Of a stretch of 64,000 bases of DNA, positions 8,511 to 17,807 are shown piece after piece. The notes under the pieces were generated by a model. It did not search any database and was not told the origin of the DNA. It saw nothing but the letters and a program-made list of their open reading frames with translations. Every line of letters starts with the position of its first letter. Positions within the stretch are counted from its first letter, which is position 1. Both the position numbers and the translations under genes were made by a program. The DNA is from Bacillota bacterium (GTDB lineage Bacteria; Bacillota; Clostridia; Acetivibrionales; DSM-1351), in the NCBI GenBank assembly GCA_023390335.1, contig JAEWCZ010000024.1, positions 186,001 through 250,000 on the forward strand, in the 5' to 3' direction.

Positions 8511-9488
8511 TTGAATAAATTCATATCCGAACAAATTGACAGATTATCTCTCAGACAACTACATAAAAGAAAAAGTATGATTTCCCATTTTAAAGCACCA
8601 AACATGCAACCGGTAAAATCAGGCGAGTTTTCTTCATATTTTGATACTCCTTACATCCCTGAAATAGAATTTATACAGGAGAAGAAGGATTCAAATTATA
8701 CTACAGGAACATTTTCATATCCTAGTCAGATAAGAAATAACAGTAAAAGTAATGATAAAGTTTCTGGATACTATCACAGAAATTCAAAAAATGAGAATTT
8801 AACCAATGTAATTCTAGTTCATGGATGGAGAATGGACGATTACAAGAACGTTGACAGTATCTATTTAAAAAGTTTTTTGAATGCAGGATATAATGTTTAT
8901 CACTTTATAATGCCGTACCATTTCCAAAGAAACTCAAATGATTCTGCATATAACGGTGAACTGTTTGTAACCTCAGATATTGGTAGGACGCTATTGTCAG
9001 TAAAACAGGCCGTGTGCGATTTGCGGGCATTGATTAAATGGCTGAAATCAAACACACAAGGTAAAGTTGTACTAATAGGAGTAAGTCTTGGAGGCTTTTT
9101 GACAAATCTGACAAGTGCTGTGGAAAGTGATATTGATATACTAATATCAGTATATTATGCAAATAGTCTGGCAAAAGCTATCTGGAATACAATACCCGGA
9201 AAGTACATAAAGAACGATTTTATTCAAAATTCTTTTTCATATGACCAATTAGCAAACCATTGGGCTGTTATTACGCCAAGCTTATACCAGCCTGCTGTTC
9301 CCAAAAGCAATATATTACTGTTAAGTGCTGCTTATGACCAATACATTAGCTTGGAAGATTCAAATGAATTATGGTCAAAATGGGGACAACCTCAAAGGCA
9401 TATTTACAATTGCGGACACTCAGGTATTGTACTTTTGAGAAATAAAATAAGAGAGGATTCTTTAGAGTTTATTAATAACAAACTATAA
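8511..9488 (+). CDS. Alpha/beta hydrolase
   Basis: A 325 aa cytoplasmic alpha/beta-hydrolase without a signal peptide. The oxyanion-region motif VHGW lies near residue 103. The nucleophile elbow is GVSLGG (Ser192), and the acid and base are probably in SAAYDQYI and NCGHSGI near the C-terminus. Dienelactone-hydrolase and acetyl-xylan-esterase-like proteins share this layout, but the substrate cannot be told. The start is TTG, supported by AAGGTGAT 7-8 bases upstream. A second, truncated copy of its last codons lies at 11748-11782. Confidence 0.78.
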   Translation: MNKFISEQIDRLSLRQLHKRKSMISHFKAPNMQPVKSGEFSSYFDTPYIPEIEFIQEKKDSNYTTGTFSYPSQIRNNSKSNDKVSGYYHRNSKNENLTNVILVHGWRMDDYKNVDSIYLKSFLNAGYNVYHFIMPYHFQRNSNDSAYNGELFVTSDIGRTLLSVKQAVCDLRALIKWLKSNTQGKVVLIGVSLGGFLTNLTSAVESDIDILISVYYANSLAKAIWNTIPGKYIKNDFIQNSFSYDQLANHWAVITPSLYQPAVPKSNILLLSAAYDQYISLEDSNELWSKWGQPQRHIYNCGHSGIVLLRNKIREDSLEFINNKL

Positions 9489-9682
9489 GTTGGTGGATTA
9501 CATATGTTGGTTTTATTTATTACCTTTATTCGATGCGATATCTATTTTTGTAAGTAAACGTTATGCTTGAAACTGCATTTGTAAGTAATTTGACTAAATG
9601 GAAAATAATTGATACTATTTTGCAAGGGAGTTTCAAAATGTGTACATAGGATTATTTATATAATAGACGAGGAGCATCAATT

Positions 9683-10297
9683 ATGAAAAAGAAAATATCT
9701 GAACTATCAATTGATGAATGGCAAAAAACATTCCCAATAATTTTAAAACAACATAACCCAAATTATAAAAATTGGTTCGAAAGTGAAAAGCAAAACATTT
9801 TAAATGCTGTAAATGACAAAGATATTGCACGAATTAATCATATAGGAAGCAGTGCGGTTGAGGGTTTGATAGCAAAACCGATAATAGATATTTTACTAGA
9901 AATTGACGGTTGTTGTAATGTTACAAGTTTGATTGATGATTTAAAAAAAATTGGATATGGTGTTGAACTTTTTTCCCGAAATGACGACCCAATGAGACTA
10001 TTACTAGGTAAAGGATTTTCTTCTGACGGGTATGCAGAAAAAGTTTGCCTTCTCCATGTTAGATATTTGGGGAATTGGGGTGAACTATATTTTAGAGATT
10101 TTCTTATAGCAAATACTGAAGTTGCAACTGAATATGGTAAATTAAAACTAAGTATACTTGAGGATATTGAAAAAGGTATCATTGAACGCATGCCGAATGG
10201 ACAGCCAAATGGATACTCAATGGCCAAATTAGCATTTGTTAAAAAATACACCGAGGTCGCAAAGCAGGAGTTTAAAAGCAGATATAAACCAAGATAA
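9683..10297 (+). CDS. GrpB family protein (UPF0157, nucleotidyltransferase-like)
   Basis: A 204 aa protein with the family hallmark HIGSSAVEGLIAKPIIDILL (residues about 53-72). In this the GSSAV...KPxxDxL pattern resembles the metal-binding core of the nucleotidyltransferase fold. The C-terminal half (LHVRYLGNWGELYFRDFL, then a helix with KLAFVKKY) is also typical. Members act on small molecules or CoA-related compounds, but the cellular role is poorly known. It is monocistronic by spacing, with GAGGAG 8 bases before the ATG. Confidence 0.85.
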   Translation: MKKKISELSIDEWQKTFPIILKQHNPNYKNWFESEKQNILNAVNDKDIARINHIGSSAVEGLIAKPIIDILLEIDGCCNVTSLIDDLKKIGYGVELFSRNDDPMRLLLGKGFSSDGYAEKVCLLHVRYLGNWGELYFRDFLIANTEVATEYGKLKLSILEDIEKGIIERMPNGQPNGYSMAKLAFVKKYTEVAKQEFKSRYKPR

Positions 10298-10947
10298 TAT
10301 ACATATTGCATTAATAGCAACAACTTTTGTATGGGCTTTCTTTAGGAAAAAAGATTAAAGCTAATGGTCTGGTCAGGCCGAAGTTGGGAATAAATATAAG
10401 CAGGGCATGATTGCAATGGGTAGCCATTGCAGGATCTTTATTTTGTTCCGAAAATCCGCCTTAACATTACAAAAAATTACATATATAGCATTGACGGAAA
10501 ATTTACTATAACTTAAAATAAATAATATAAAAGGTGTATATTTTGTAATCTGCTACATATTTAGTAAATAAAATGGAGAAAGGGCAATTTATTACTAAAT
10601 TATGAGGTTGATGTTTTACACACCTTCGATTTAATAATCAAAGTTTCGTTTTAAATGTTTATAATGCTAAAAGAATCCTTTATGTATTGTTTATATAACA
10701 GGCAGGGTTGAGTAGAAATTAAAATGAAAACCCATAAATCATACAATTTCATGAGAAAAATGAACCTAGAAATATAGGTGGTTTAGATGTACGACTCGAA
10801 AGAAAAAATCTGTTAAAAGATCTATCTTGCCAATATGCAGCAGGCCCGATTTTGCTATGGATTGTTAAAGAAGCATTATCGAGAATTTTATAGAGTCGAA
10901 TTCAAATTAATTAAAATTGAGGTTGAATAATTGGAGTTAGGCAAAAG
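10298..10947. other. 650-base intergenic region with a hairpin and a gene scrap
   Basis: A hairpin TGCAATGG/CCATTGCA (10412-10431, 4-base loop) with a weak T-rich tail may be the terminator of the GrpB gene. From 10738 to TAG at 10891 an open frame without a start encodes IGGLDVRLERKNLLKDLS and YAAGPILLWIVKEAL, which looks like the end of a lost gene of unknown family. The rest is AT-rich and unassigned. Confidence 0.4.
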
Positions 10948-11634
10948 ATGAATAGTATTAGTAGTTGTCATAGTATATATCAAGTTAGAGTAGCTTCTTT
11001 CAATTGCATAAATTATAGTTACATAATTGTTGATGATCTCTACAAAAAGGCGGCTATTGTAGATCCTGCATGGGAGCTAAACGCGTTTACAAGCAGACTG
11101 GAGAAGTTAAATGTGAATGTTGAGGCTGTTTTACTTACCCATTCACATTATGATCATGTTAATATGGTCAATCAAATTGTCGAGTTGTATGATTCACAAG
11201 TTTATATGTCAAAAAGTGAAGTAGATTATTATGGATTTAAGTGCAAAAACTTAAATCTGGTTAACAATATGGATATATTACGTTTAGGATGTACAAAGAT
11301 TTCGTTTTTGCTAACTCCGGGACATACTTTAGGAAGTATGTGCTTTTTTCTGTCAGACAGTCTGTTTACAGGAGACACAGTTTTTATTGAGGGATGTGGA
11401 GCATGCAATTTTGGTGGGGGATCTGCTGAAATGATGTATGAAAGCATTCAGAAGATAAAAAGAACCATACCTTCATATATAAGAGTATATCCGGGGCATT
11501 CATTCGGCAAAAGTCCAGGAGTGGAGTTGGGTTCCCTAATGAAAGAAAATATTTATATGCAAATAGATAATAAGCAAATTTTTGTTGACTATAGAATGAG
11601 ACCTAATCAAAAAAAACTGTTTGCTTTTAAGTAA
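10948..11634 (+). CDS. MBL-fold hydrolase, PksB/BaeB-like
   Basis: A 228 aa metallo-beta-lactamase-fold enzyme with the full two-metal set: THSHYDH (residues about 64-70), TPGHTLGS (about 123-130), FTGDTVF (about 140-146) and YPGHSFG (about 180-186). The insert GCGACNFGGGSAEMMYESI and the C-terminal RMRPNQKKLFAF are those of the glyoxalase-II-like subgroup containing PksB/BaeB of trans-AT polyketide clusters. No polyketide synthase gene is in view, so it is an orphan member; it could equally be a general thioester hydrolase. Its GGAG site is 11 bases from the ATG. Confidence 0.78.
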   Translation: MNSISSCHSIYQVRVASFNCINYSYIIVDDLYKKAAIVDPAWELNAFTSRLEKLNVNVEAVLLTHSHYDHVNMVNQIVELYDSQVYMSKSEVDYYGFKCKNLNLVNNMDILRLGCTKISFLLTPGHTLGSMCFFLSDSLFTGDTVFIEGCGACNFGGGSAEMMYESIQKIKRTIPSYIRVYPGHSFGKSPGVELGSLMKENIYMQIDNKQIFVDYRMRPNQKKLFAFK

Positions 11635-11747
11635 AATCCTGCGCCAAACTAATAAAACTTTATTTATCGTTGGAGCACCTTACCTAAAATGTTAATTTCA
11701 TTCTACCACCAGTTTAGGGAGTGGGCGTCTGAATATCAGGTAATAAG

Positions 11748-11782
11748 AACGGATTCTTTAGAGTTTATTAATAGTAAACTAT
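11748..11782 (+). pseudogene. Stray copy of the 3' end of the alpha/beta hydrolase gene
   Basis: The bases from CGGATTCTTTAGAGTTTATT to the TAG at 11782 repeat, with three changes, the last 11 codons (DSLEFINxKL and stop) of the hydrolase ending at 9488. A short upstream match (TATCAGGTA, AATAAGA) suggests a larger copy with an internal deletion. It lies just before the membrane-protein gene. Confidence 0.6.
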
Positions 11783-11868
11783 AGATGTGCAATTAGCATT
11801 TCTCCATGGTTATAACTACACAATATGTATGGTAAATATACTACATGTGGAAATTGAGGTAAAGCATA

Positions 11869-12756
11869 ATGGTAAAAACGAAAAAGCACATTATACTTCT
11901 TCTAATGTTTGTTATATTTATATTTAGTTATAGTACAGTCAACGCAGATTCCGGGCCAAAGCCAACTCTTGAGATTACCGTTGTTAATCCCCAAGATAGT
12001 AGCTATTATCTGGATCTTCTTGGCAAGGAGGGAGAGTATGTTTACTTCGATGCAACCAATGGTAATGAAAAATACAACAATATGCATGACCAGCCAATCT
12101 ATAAATATAACAAGGATGGTTGGAAAGCAATTCATATGAGAACTTGGGTTCTTAACGGAAAACTTACGGGAGACCCAGTAGAAAAAGATAAAAACGGGAA
12201 AGTTCTTACAATGAGACATTCCTTTGGTTATGTTGGCGTTCCACATAAATTCAAAATAATAATCCAGAAGTCTGATGGGACGATACAGGTATCGGATATT
12301 ATCCGGAATGGGTATTTCAATGCCCACGTAGAATATGACATGAAGACCAATCAGATACTGTCTGTAAGCGGAAACATACTTAAAAACGGTATAAAATTAG
12401 ACAAAGAGTTTTTCAATGACTATTTAATAAGGCTCCTTTTAACTTTGATAATAGAGGTGTTTTTTGCAATTCCGTTCTTTTATAATAAAGCTAAGAGATT
12501 GCTTATTATAGCCGGAGTTAACATTGTTACTCAAACTTTTCTTACCTTTGCAATGATATTTAACTATCCCATTCTACATAAAATGCCTTTTAATACAGGT
12601 TATATTGTAGTCTTGCTTATAGGAGAAATTCTGGTATTTATAGCCGAGTATGCAGCCTATCTTAAACTGTTCGGGAAGGCAGAAAAAAGACAAATTGCAG
12701 CCTACACCTTTATAGCAAATGTAGCATCAATCGCAGCCGGACTTGTAATAATCTAA
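11869..12756 (+). CDS. Membrane protein with exported N-terminal domain, unknown function
   Basis: A 295 aa protein with a signal sequence (residues about 7-26, ending VNADSG). A soluble, probably exported domain of about 150 residues begins PKPTLEITVVNP. Four hydrophobic helices follow at roughly 188-205, 208-228, 238-258 and 272-295. I recognise it as a clostridial unknown rather than a named family. It is monocistronic, with a GAGGTAAAG binding site and a terminator shared with the chemoreceptor gene opposite. Confidence 0.65.
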   Translation: MVKTKKHIILLLMFVIFIFSYSTVNADSGPKPTLEITVVNPQDSSYYLDLLGKEGEYVYFDATNGNEKYNNMHDQPIYKYNKDGWKAIHMRTWVLNGKLTGDPVEKDKNGKVLTMRHSFGYVGVPHKFKIIIQKSDGTIQVSDIIRNGYFNAHVEYDMKTNQILSVSGNILKNGIKLDKEFFNDYLIRLLLTLIIEVFFAIPFFYNKAKRLLIIAGVNIVTQTFLTFAMIFNYPILHKMPFNTGYIVVLLIGEILVFIAEYAAYLKLFGKAEKRQIAAYTFIANVASIAAGLVII

Positions 12757-12763
12757 AAATAAA

Positions 12764-12797
12764 AAGCTATGGACACACTGCCCATAGCCTTTTATAT
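12764..12797. terminator. Bidirectional terminator
   Basis: Stem GCTATGG/CCATAGC flanked by A-rich and T-rich runs, lying between the converging membrane-protein and chemoreceptor genes. Either strand could use it. Confidence 0.75.
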
Positions 12798-12804
12798 AAA
12801 GTTT

Positions 12805-14841
12805 TTATAGTTTAAAATTCTTAATAAGGCCCGACAGCTCTTCAGACATTTCGGCCATTGCTTTCGAAGAAGAGACTATCTCTTCTGTTAAAGCGATTTG
12901 TTCTTCACTGGCTGCCGACACCCCTTCGGCATTAGCTGCAAACTCATGGCTTGTCTCATTTATCTGCTGCATTGTATCCTCAAAGTTACGGCTGCTTCCG
13001 GTCATTATCTTTACACTTTCAGTAACATTAGCTACGATATCCTTTAGTTGTTCAGCTTGTCCATAAATTATTGAGAAAGTATCACCATTTTCCTGAATAG
13101 CTCTTACACTTGAATTTACAGATTTTATACTGCTATCCATCTTGGTAACGGCTGTGTCAACTCCACTTTTTACTTCTACAATTAACCTTGCTATTCTTCC
13201 GCTGGCGTCAGCAGATTCTTCGGCCAGTTTTCTGATTTCATCGGCTACTACGCTAAAGCCTCTGCCGGCTTCTCCTGCTCTTGCTGCCTCAATAGCTGCA
13301 TTTAAAGCAAGTAGGTTGGTCTGCTCAGCTATGCCAGTGATTAATTCAATAATTTGTCCAATCTGATTAGAAGTATTCCCCAAGTTGAAAATAACCTTTG
13401 AAACACCTTCAGCCTCAACCTTAAGATTATTGATGCTAGCAATGGATTCACTAGCCGTTTTGCTTCCCCTTGCAATATCATCTATCATATGCACGGTAGT
13501 TTTTTGCATAGTATGTGTACTTGTGTTTACTTCATTAATTTGGTTGATTAAATTTCTTAGATTTGATAATGCCGAATCAATAGTAGCAGATTGTTCTTCG
13601 GCACCTGTGGAAATACCAAGGATTGTGTTGCCTACATCCTCGGCCGCCGTACCAACTTGCTCGCCGGATGCATACAATTCCTGACTGGATGCAGCCACTT
13701 TGTCAGCCGTTTCATTTATTTGAGTAATTATTGTTTTAAAATTATTAATCATAGCAGAGAAGGAATTTGCCAGCATACCAAGCTCGTCCTTCCTTTTAAG
13801 AGAAGCTTCAGGAATATAAACCGTCAAATCTCCATTTGCCAATCGTTCTGCTTGGTTGGCTGCTCCAATTATAGGTTTTGTTATCTTTCTGGATAACAAA
13901 TAAATAATAATTGCTGCCAGTATAATACTTATCAATATAACCCCAAATAATATTAATTTTATATTGTCAATCATTTCCATATGTGCTGATACTGGCTTGT
14001 AGGATAATATGTACATACCGTATTTGTCACTGTTGCTGTAAGCACCAATATATTTATTTCCATCCAGGGTAAAGTTACCGATACCTGAGTTATTAGATTT
14101 AATTGTATTATAAAAATTCTGCAATCCTACTGCTTTATCCTGAAAATTCAAGGATAAAACCTGTTTTTGATCTATTGATGAAATAACTAAACCTTCGGAA
14201 TTTAAAATAAGTGTTTTGAAATCATTCTTAGAAGAATTACTATCAATGATTTTTTTCGATACATTATTCAATTCTATTGCCATCGCTACTGTACCAAGGT
14301 GTTTGTCATTGGTTTTTATAGGAGTTACTATTGTAATAACAGGCCTACCAGTTGTAGGTGATGCTTTAGCTTCGCGTATCAGCAACTTATCCGTACTTCC
14401 AATTGCTTCATTTTCCCAACCGACAGATTTACCCCCAATACCATCAGCGATATCTTTGTTTTTGTACATTAAAAAGATGTTCTCAAAAAGTCCGTTTGAC
14501 AGGTTGAAATTATCCTGCAAATTCTTTGAAATCTTCTGCACATCTGTTCCCGTTGGATTAGTGGAATTGATAGTTGCCTCGGTTAGAGGATCAACTATAC
14601 TAGGTTGCATTGCAATTGACATGGCCTGCTTCTCCAGATCAGACAAGGCCAATTCAATTTGGTTCGTCTTTTCAACAGCAATATTTAATAATGAATTACT
14701 TGCTGAGTCCCCTAAATATTTCTCTGAAAAATAACTGGCTATAAACAAACTTATCAGCATAGGGATTAACATACACAGCACAGATACTGTGAATATTCTC
14801 CAGCTCAACCCCCTGAACTTAATTGCACCTTTGATACGCAT
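12805..14841 (-). CDS. Methyl-accepting chemotaxis protein
   Basis: A 678 aa transmembrane chemoreceptor. TM1 is at about 13-36, a periplasmic-side Cache-type ligand domain at about 37-290, TM2 at about 293-317, HAMP at 317-370 (with KITKPI), and a long cytoplasmic coiled coil follows. Its tip is conserved (GIAEQTNLLALNAAIEAARA, then GRGFSVVADEIRKLAEES). It signals through CheW/CheA to the flagellar motor. The N-terminal sensor (TGRPVITIVTPI) is dCache-like; the ligand is unknown. It is a single gene with an AGGAGGTAAC binding site. Confidence 0.93.
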   Translation of the reverse strand: MRIKGAIKFRGLSWRIFTVSVLCMLIPMLISLFIASYFSEKYLGDSASNSLLNIAVEKTNQIELALSDLEKQAMSIAMQPSIVDPLTEATINSTNPTGTDVQKISKNLQDNFNLSNGLFENIFLMYKNKDIADGIGGKSVGWENEAIGSTDKLLIREAKASPTTGRPVITIVTPIKTNDKHLGTVAMAIELNNVSKKIIDSNSSKNDFKTLILNSEGLVISSIDQKQVLSLNFQDKAVGLQNFYNTIKSNNSGIGNFTLDGNKYIGAYSNSDKYGMYILSYKPVSAHMEMIDNIKLILFGVILISIILAAIIIYLLSRKITKPIIGAANQAERLANGDLTVYIPEASLKRKDELGMLANSFSAMINNFKTIITQINETADKVAASSQELYASGEQVGTAAEDVGNTILGISTGAEEQSATIDSALSNLRNLINQINEVNTSTHTMQKTTVHMIDDIARGSKTASESIASINNLKVEAEGVSKVIFNLGNTSNQIGQIIELITGIAEQTNLLALNAAIEAARAGEAGRGFSVVADEIRKLAEESADASGRIARLIVEVKSGVDTAVTKMDSSIKSVNSSVRAIQENGDTFSIIYGQAEQLKDIVANVTESVKIMTGSSRNFEDTMQQINETSHEFAANAEGVSAASEEQIALTEEIVSSSKAMAEMSEELSGLIKNFKL

Positions 14842-15072
14842 TTGTTACCTCCTGTTAATTGAAGAATATTATATAATTTACATCTGATAAGCAAAGTATT
14901 AATTTGATTATCAACAGTAACTTATCCTTATAATCTCATACTTATAATTACATAGTCGGAGCCAATTTAATTTTATAACAACGTATTATTTGCCATTACT
15001 TTTAAGCTTCTATTATTTATTATTCGACAAAATTACTGAAATTCCTTCATATATTGACAGTACTCTCAAATT

Positions 15073-15708
15073 CTATAATCTATTTTTATAGCCTATCAAA
15101 TTGAACTTTAAGAAATACCTTGGAACGCTTCTTTTATATTTCACATAATCTTCACCAAACGCAGATAATAGGTGTTTCTCCTCTTGCAGAATAAGTAAAT
15201 GAAAAGCAATCATATTAATAAACCATACGCCCAATGTAATGAAGTTGGAATAAGTAAGAAAGACACCTAAAAACATTAGATTGAAGCCAACGAAAGCAGG
15301 ATTTCTGCTGAATTTATAAATGCCGTTGGTAATAAGAGTTGTCTGTGTATTTTTGTCTATGCCTACTCTCCATGAAGTTTTCATAAAAACAATTGCTAAA
15401 ATAAAAACACCTGCGCCTAAAGCTGTTATAAGGAGACCTGTATATGTAACGAACACACTTTTAGTGATATTACCTATAAAATGAGAAATATTATTATGAA
15501 ATACAATTTCGGATATCCAGGTCAGCAGCCACAACACACTCGAAGTCCTTACAAACAGCTCCGTAAAGTAAATTGAAAATTCCTTATTGCCTTTAGCAAG
15601 TACATTTGCCCTAATTCTATTGTTTTTATTTAATATTACAAGCTTTAGAATATAGCTTAATCCAAAAACAATGAACAACATCAATGAAATAAAATCAGTT
15701 ATCTGCAT
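15073..15708 (-). CDS. Isoprenylcysteine carboxyl methyltransferase-like membrane protein
   Basis: A 211 aa protein with about five membrane helices and the C-terminal methyltransferase core of the ICMT/PEMT superfamily: NGIYKFSRNPAFVGF (about 128-142) and EEKHLLSAFGEDYVKYKRSV (about 177-196), ending PRY. These bind S-adenosylmethionine at the membrane face. Bacterial members methylate isoprenoid or lipid-like substrates, and the substrate here is unknown. It is alone on its strand, with GGAGG before the ATG. Confidence 0.83.
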   Translation of the reverse strand: MQITDFISLMLFIVFGLSYILKLVILNKNNRIRANVLAKGNKEFSIYFTELFVRTSSVLWLLTWISEIVFHNNISHFIGNITKSVFVTYTGLLITALGAGVFILAIVFMKTSWRVGIDKNTQTTLITNGIYKFSRNPAFVGFNLMFLGVFLTYSNFITLGVWFINMIAFHLLILQEEKHLLSAFGEDYVKYKRSVPRYFLKFNLIGYKNRL

Positions 15709-15840
15709 AGTAACATCCTCCTATAATTGAATATATGAACAATTATTCATATAATAATAATATATGAATTCAAGAAAAAAAGCAAGAAGTACCAATTACA
15801 TGCTATAATATTACAAAAATGGTTACACAAGGAGGAAGGC

Positions 15841-17118
15841 ATGAAGAAAAAACTATTATATCTATTGTCTGTTATCGTTTTGGTAACAGGATTGAATTTG
15901 GGTGCCGTTACAATAAACGCAGCAGAAACTACCCAAAGAGTTACTATCACTGCCAAGGGGTCACACTATGAAGTAGTACTTAATTTTAAAGGCGAAAAAT
16001 CACATGAAAAAATAGGAAAGGAATATGGTTCACAAATTTTAAAAGCAGTTCCGCAATATGAAGCACTTGTAGACTCATACTTGGCGGAAATTACGTCAAA
16101 TGATGTAGTATATAATTTGATGCTCCAAAGGGTGAAGGACATTCTTCCTCAAGTTGATAAAGACTATGTTGATGAAATAAAGGGAATCGCATCAAATTTC
16201 ACAGGGAAGGAGGATAATGTAAGGGGGGACGGTAAACTCTCAACAAGCGAGATGTTTTTAATGAATTTATGTCCCGATGCAGTCAGGCCTTCACAGTGCT
16301 GTGGAGCAGGAGTATATGGAGACAAATCTGAAAGCAATAATAATATAGGCATGAGGATATTGGATTGGCATGCAGGGTCTAAAAATCAGCTTGTTGGAAT
16401 TCAATCCGTCGTTACTTTTAAAAATTCTAAAAAGTCGATTTGTACTATAGGGTATTTGGGATATATGGGATGTATATCTGCCTTCAATGATAATAAGGTA
16501 TTTGGTGCAATTCTGGATTCAAGTACAGGAGAAGAATACAGTTCGGAGAGCAAACGATCATATCCTTTTGACTTGAGGCATGCGCTTGAAAATTATACAA
16601 CAATCAATGGGGTTGCGGCTTATCTGAAATCCCCGGTAAGAAATTATACATATGGTCATTTAATATTTTTAAGTGATGACAAAGTAACTAAAGTATTGGA
16701 AAACAATATAAGCGGAAAAGAAAATAGCCTTAGAGATGTCAGAACTGAAAAGTCAGAATTAAATGAAGGTATTACATGGGATATTAGTGATTCAGTCGGC
16801 TGCGTAAACTCGTTTATGTTAAAGGGAAATTTTGATAACCACTCTAATAATCCTTTTAATACAAATAGGTTTTACAGTATGAAAAAAGTACTAAAGGAAC
16901 AAGGTGAAAAGTTTACTTTTGATAACATGAAAGTTGTAGCATCATATTATCAAGGTGAGGAACCGGGGCTACAGAAGGAAGGCGACTTGTATAACACAAG
17001 CACTCAGCAAATAATGGTTTTTGAGCCAGCAAATAATAGATATGAGGTATTTTTTAGACCTTTATCAGGGAATCTGCCCAAAGTACCTGTTTTTGAGAAA
17101 ATACCTGTATTATTTTAA
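15841..17118 (+). CDS. Secreted Ntn-type amidohydrolase (C45/choloylglycine-like)
   Basis: A 425 aa protein with a signal peptide (1-28, ending TINAAET). A helical pro-part follows, then SQCCGAG with candidate nucleophile Cys153/154, then NIGMRILDWHAG (about 168-179), which matches the GRNLDW strand of penicillin-V/choloylglycine acylases and acid-ceramidase relatives. Later YLGYMGCISAFND and DSVGCVNSFML also fit the Ntn fold. Such enzymes mature by self-cleavage before the Cys and cut linear amide bonds. An exported acylase or peptidase is likely, but the substrate is not deducible. It starts at ATG with AGGAGG 7 bases upstream. Confidence 0.7.
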   Translation: MKKKLLYLLSVIVLVTGLNLGAVTINAAETTQRVTITAKGSHYEVVLNFKGEKSHEKIGKEYGSQILKAVPQYEALVDSYLAEITSNDVVYNLMLQRVKDILPQVDKDYVDEIKGIASNFTGKEDNVRGDGKLSTSEMFLMNLCPDAVRPSQCCGAGVYGDKSESNNNIGMRILDWHAGSKNQLVGIQSVVTFKNSKKSICTIGYLGYMGCISAFNDNKVFGAILDSSTGEEYSSESKRSYPFDLRHALENYTTINGVAAYLKSPVRNYTYGHLIFLSDDKVTKVLENNISGKENSLRDVRTEKSELNEGITWDISDSVGCVNSFMLKGNFDNHSNNPFNTNRFYSMKKVLKEQGEKFTFDNMKVVASYYQGEEPGLQKEGDLYNTSTQQIMVFEPANNRYEVFFRPLSGNLPKVPVFEKIPVLF

Positions 17119-17146
17119 GGAAAATATAGCTCTGTTAATAGAAGAG

Positions 17147-17195
17147 AGGCTATTGTCAACTAATAGAAACAATTTAGTTGACAATAGCCTTTTTA
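17147..17195 (+). terminator. Strong terminator of the Ntn-hydrolase gene
   Basis: A perfect 17-bp stem AGGCTATTGTCAACTAA/TTAGTTGACAATAGCCT with a 10-base loop and T5. Its 3' arm also contains the -35 box of the next promoter. Confidence 0.92.
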
Positions 17196-17222
17196 AATTA
17201 TATACTCATATTACCAGGTAAT
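17178..17222 (+). promoter_or_regulatory. bioY promoter with palindromic operator
   Basis: TTGACA (17178-17183), a 17-base spacer and TATACT (17201-17206) form a near-consensus sigma-A promoter. The perfect palindrome ATTACCAGGTAAT (17210-17222) covers the expected start of transcription and could be a repressor site. It does not match the BirA, BioR or BioQ motifs I know. Confidence 0.65.
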
Positions 17223-17258
17223 AAAAATAAAATATATCAAGTATTTCGGAGGAGATAT

Positions 17259-17807
17259 ATGGAAAACAATATGAACATACGTCAAATTGCAATTATAGGG
17301 GTTATAACGGCTGTAATCTGTATTTTGGGGCCACTATCCATACCCATAGGGGTAGTACCTATTTCCTTTACAAACCTTGCTATATACTTTGCACTTTATA
17401 CCCTTGGTATGAGAAAAGGGACTCTCAGCTACATGGTATATATGCTAATAGGATTGGTAGGAATTCCTGTATTTTCAGGCTTTTCAGGAGGTCTGTCAAA
17501 ACTTGTTGGCCCAACAGGAGGGTATATAATAGGGTTTATATTTATGGCAATAATTGGAGGTTGGTTTATAGATAGGTTTTGGGATAAATGGTACTTATCT
17601 TTAATTGGGATGGTAGCGGGTACAGCAGTTTGCTACTTATTCGGTACCGTATGGTTGGCGTATCAGGCTCATATGTCTTTGGGAGCAGCGTTTTCAGCTG
17701 GTGTAATTCCTTTTATTCCAGGAGATATGGTAAAAATTCTTATAGCAGCTTTTGTAGGACCACAGATTCGCAGAGGATTGATTAAGGCTAATTTAATATC
17801 TCTTTAA
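17259..17807 (+). CDS. bioY: Biotin transporter BioY (ECF substrate-binding component)
   Basis: A 182 aa integral membrane protein with six hydrophobic helices and family motifs: ILGPLSIPIGVVPISFTNLA near the N-terminus, GGLSKLVGPTGGYIIGF (about 73-89), and FIPGDMVKILIAAFVGP near the end. BioY captures biotin and works with the shared EcfA/A'/T energising module, absent here. The start at ATG 17259 follows GGAGGAG by 5 bases; an upstream in-frame ATG overlaps the promoter and is not the start. The 3' end overlaps the converging glycosylase gene by 20 bases. Confidence 0.93.
   Translation: MENNMNIRQIAIIGVITAVICILGPLSIPIGVVPISFTNLAIYFALYTLGMRKGTLSYMVYMLIGLVGIPVFSGFSGGLSKLVGPTGGYIIGFIFMAIIGGWFIDRFWDKWYLSLIGMVAGTAVCYLFGTVWLAYQAHMSLGAAFSAGVIPFIPGDMVKILIAAFVGPQIRRGLIKANLISL

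Noticed and set aside
9838..10323. 161-codon minus-strand open frame inside the GrpB gene
   Set aside because: Antisense to a well-supported family protein, with no ribosome binding site.
17178..17258. Upstream ATG extension of bioY
   Set aside because: It would start translation inside the promoter and terminator arm; ATG 17259 has GGAGGAG at the right distance.
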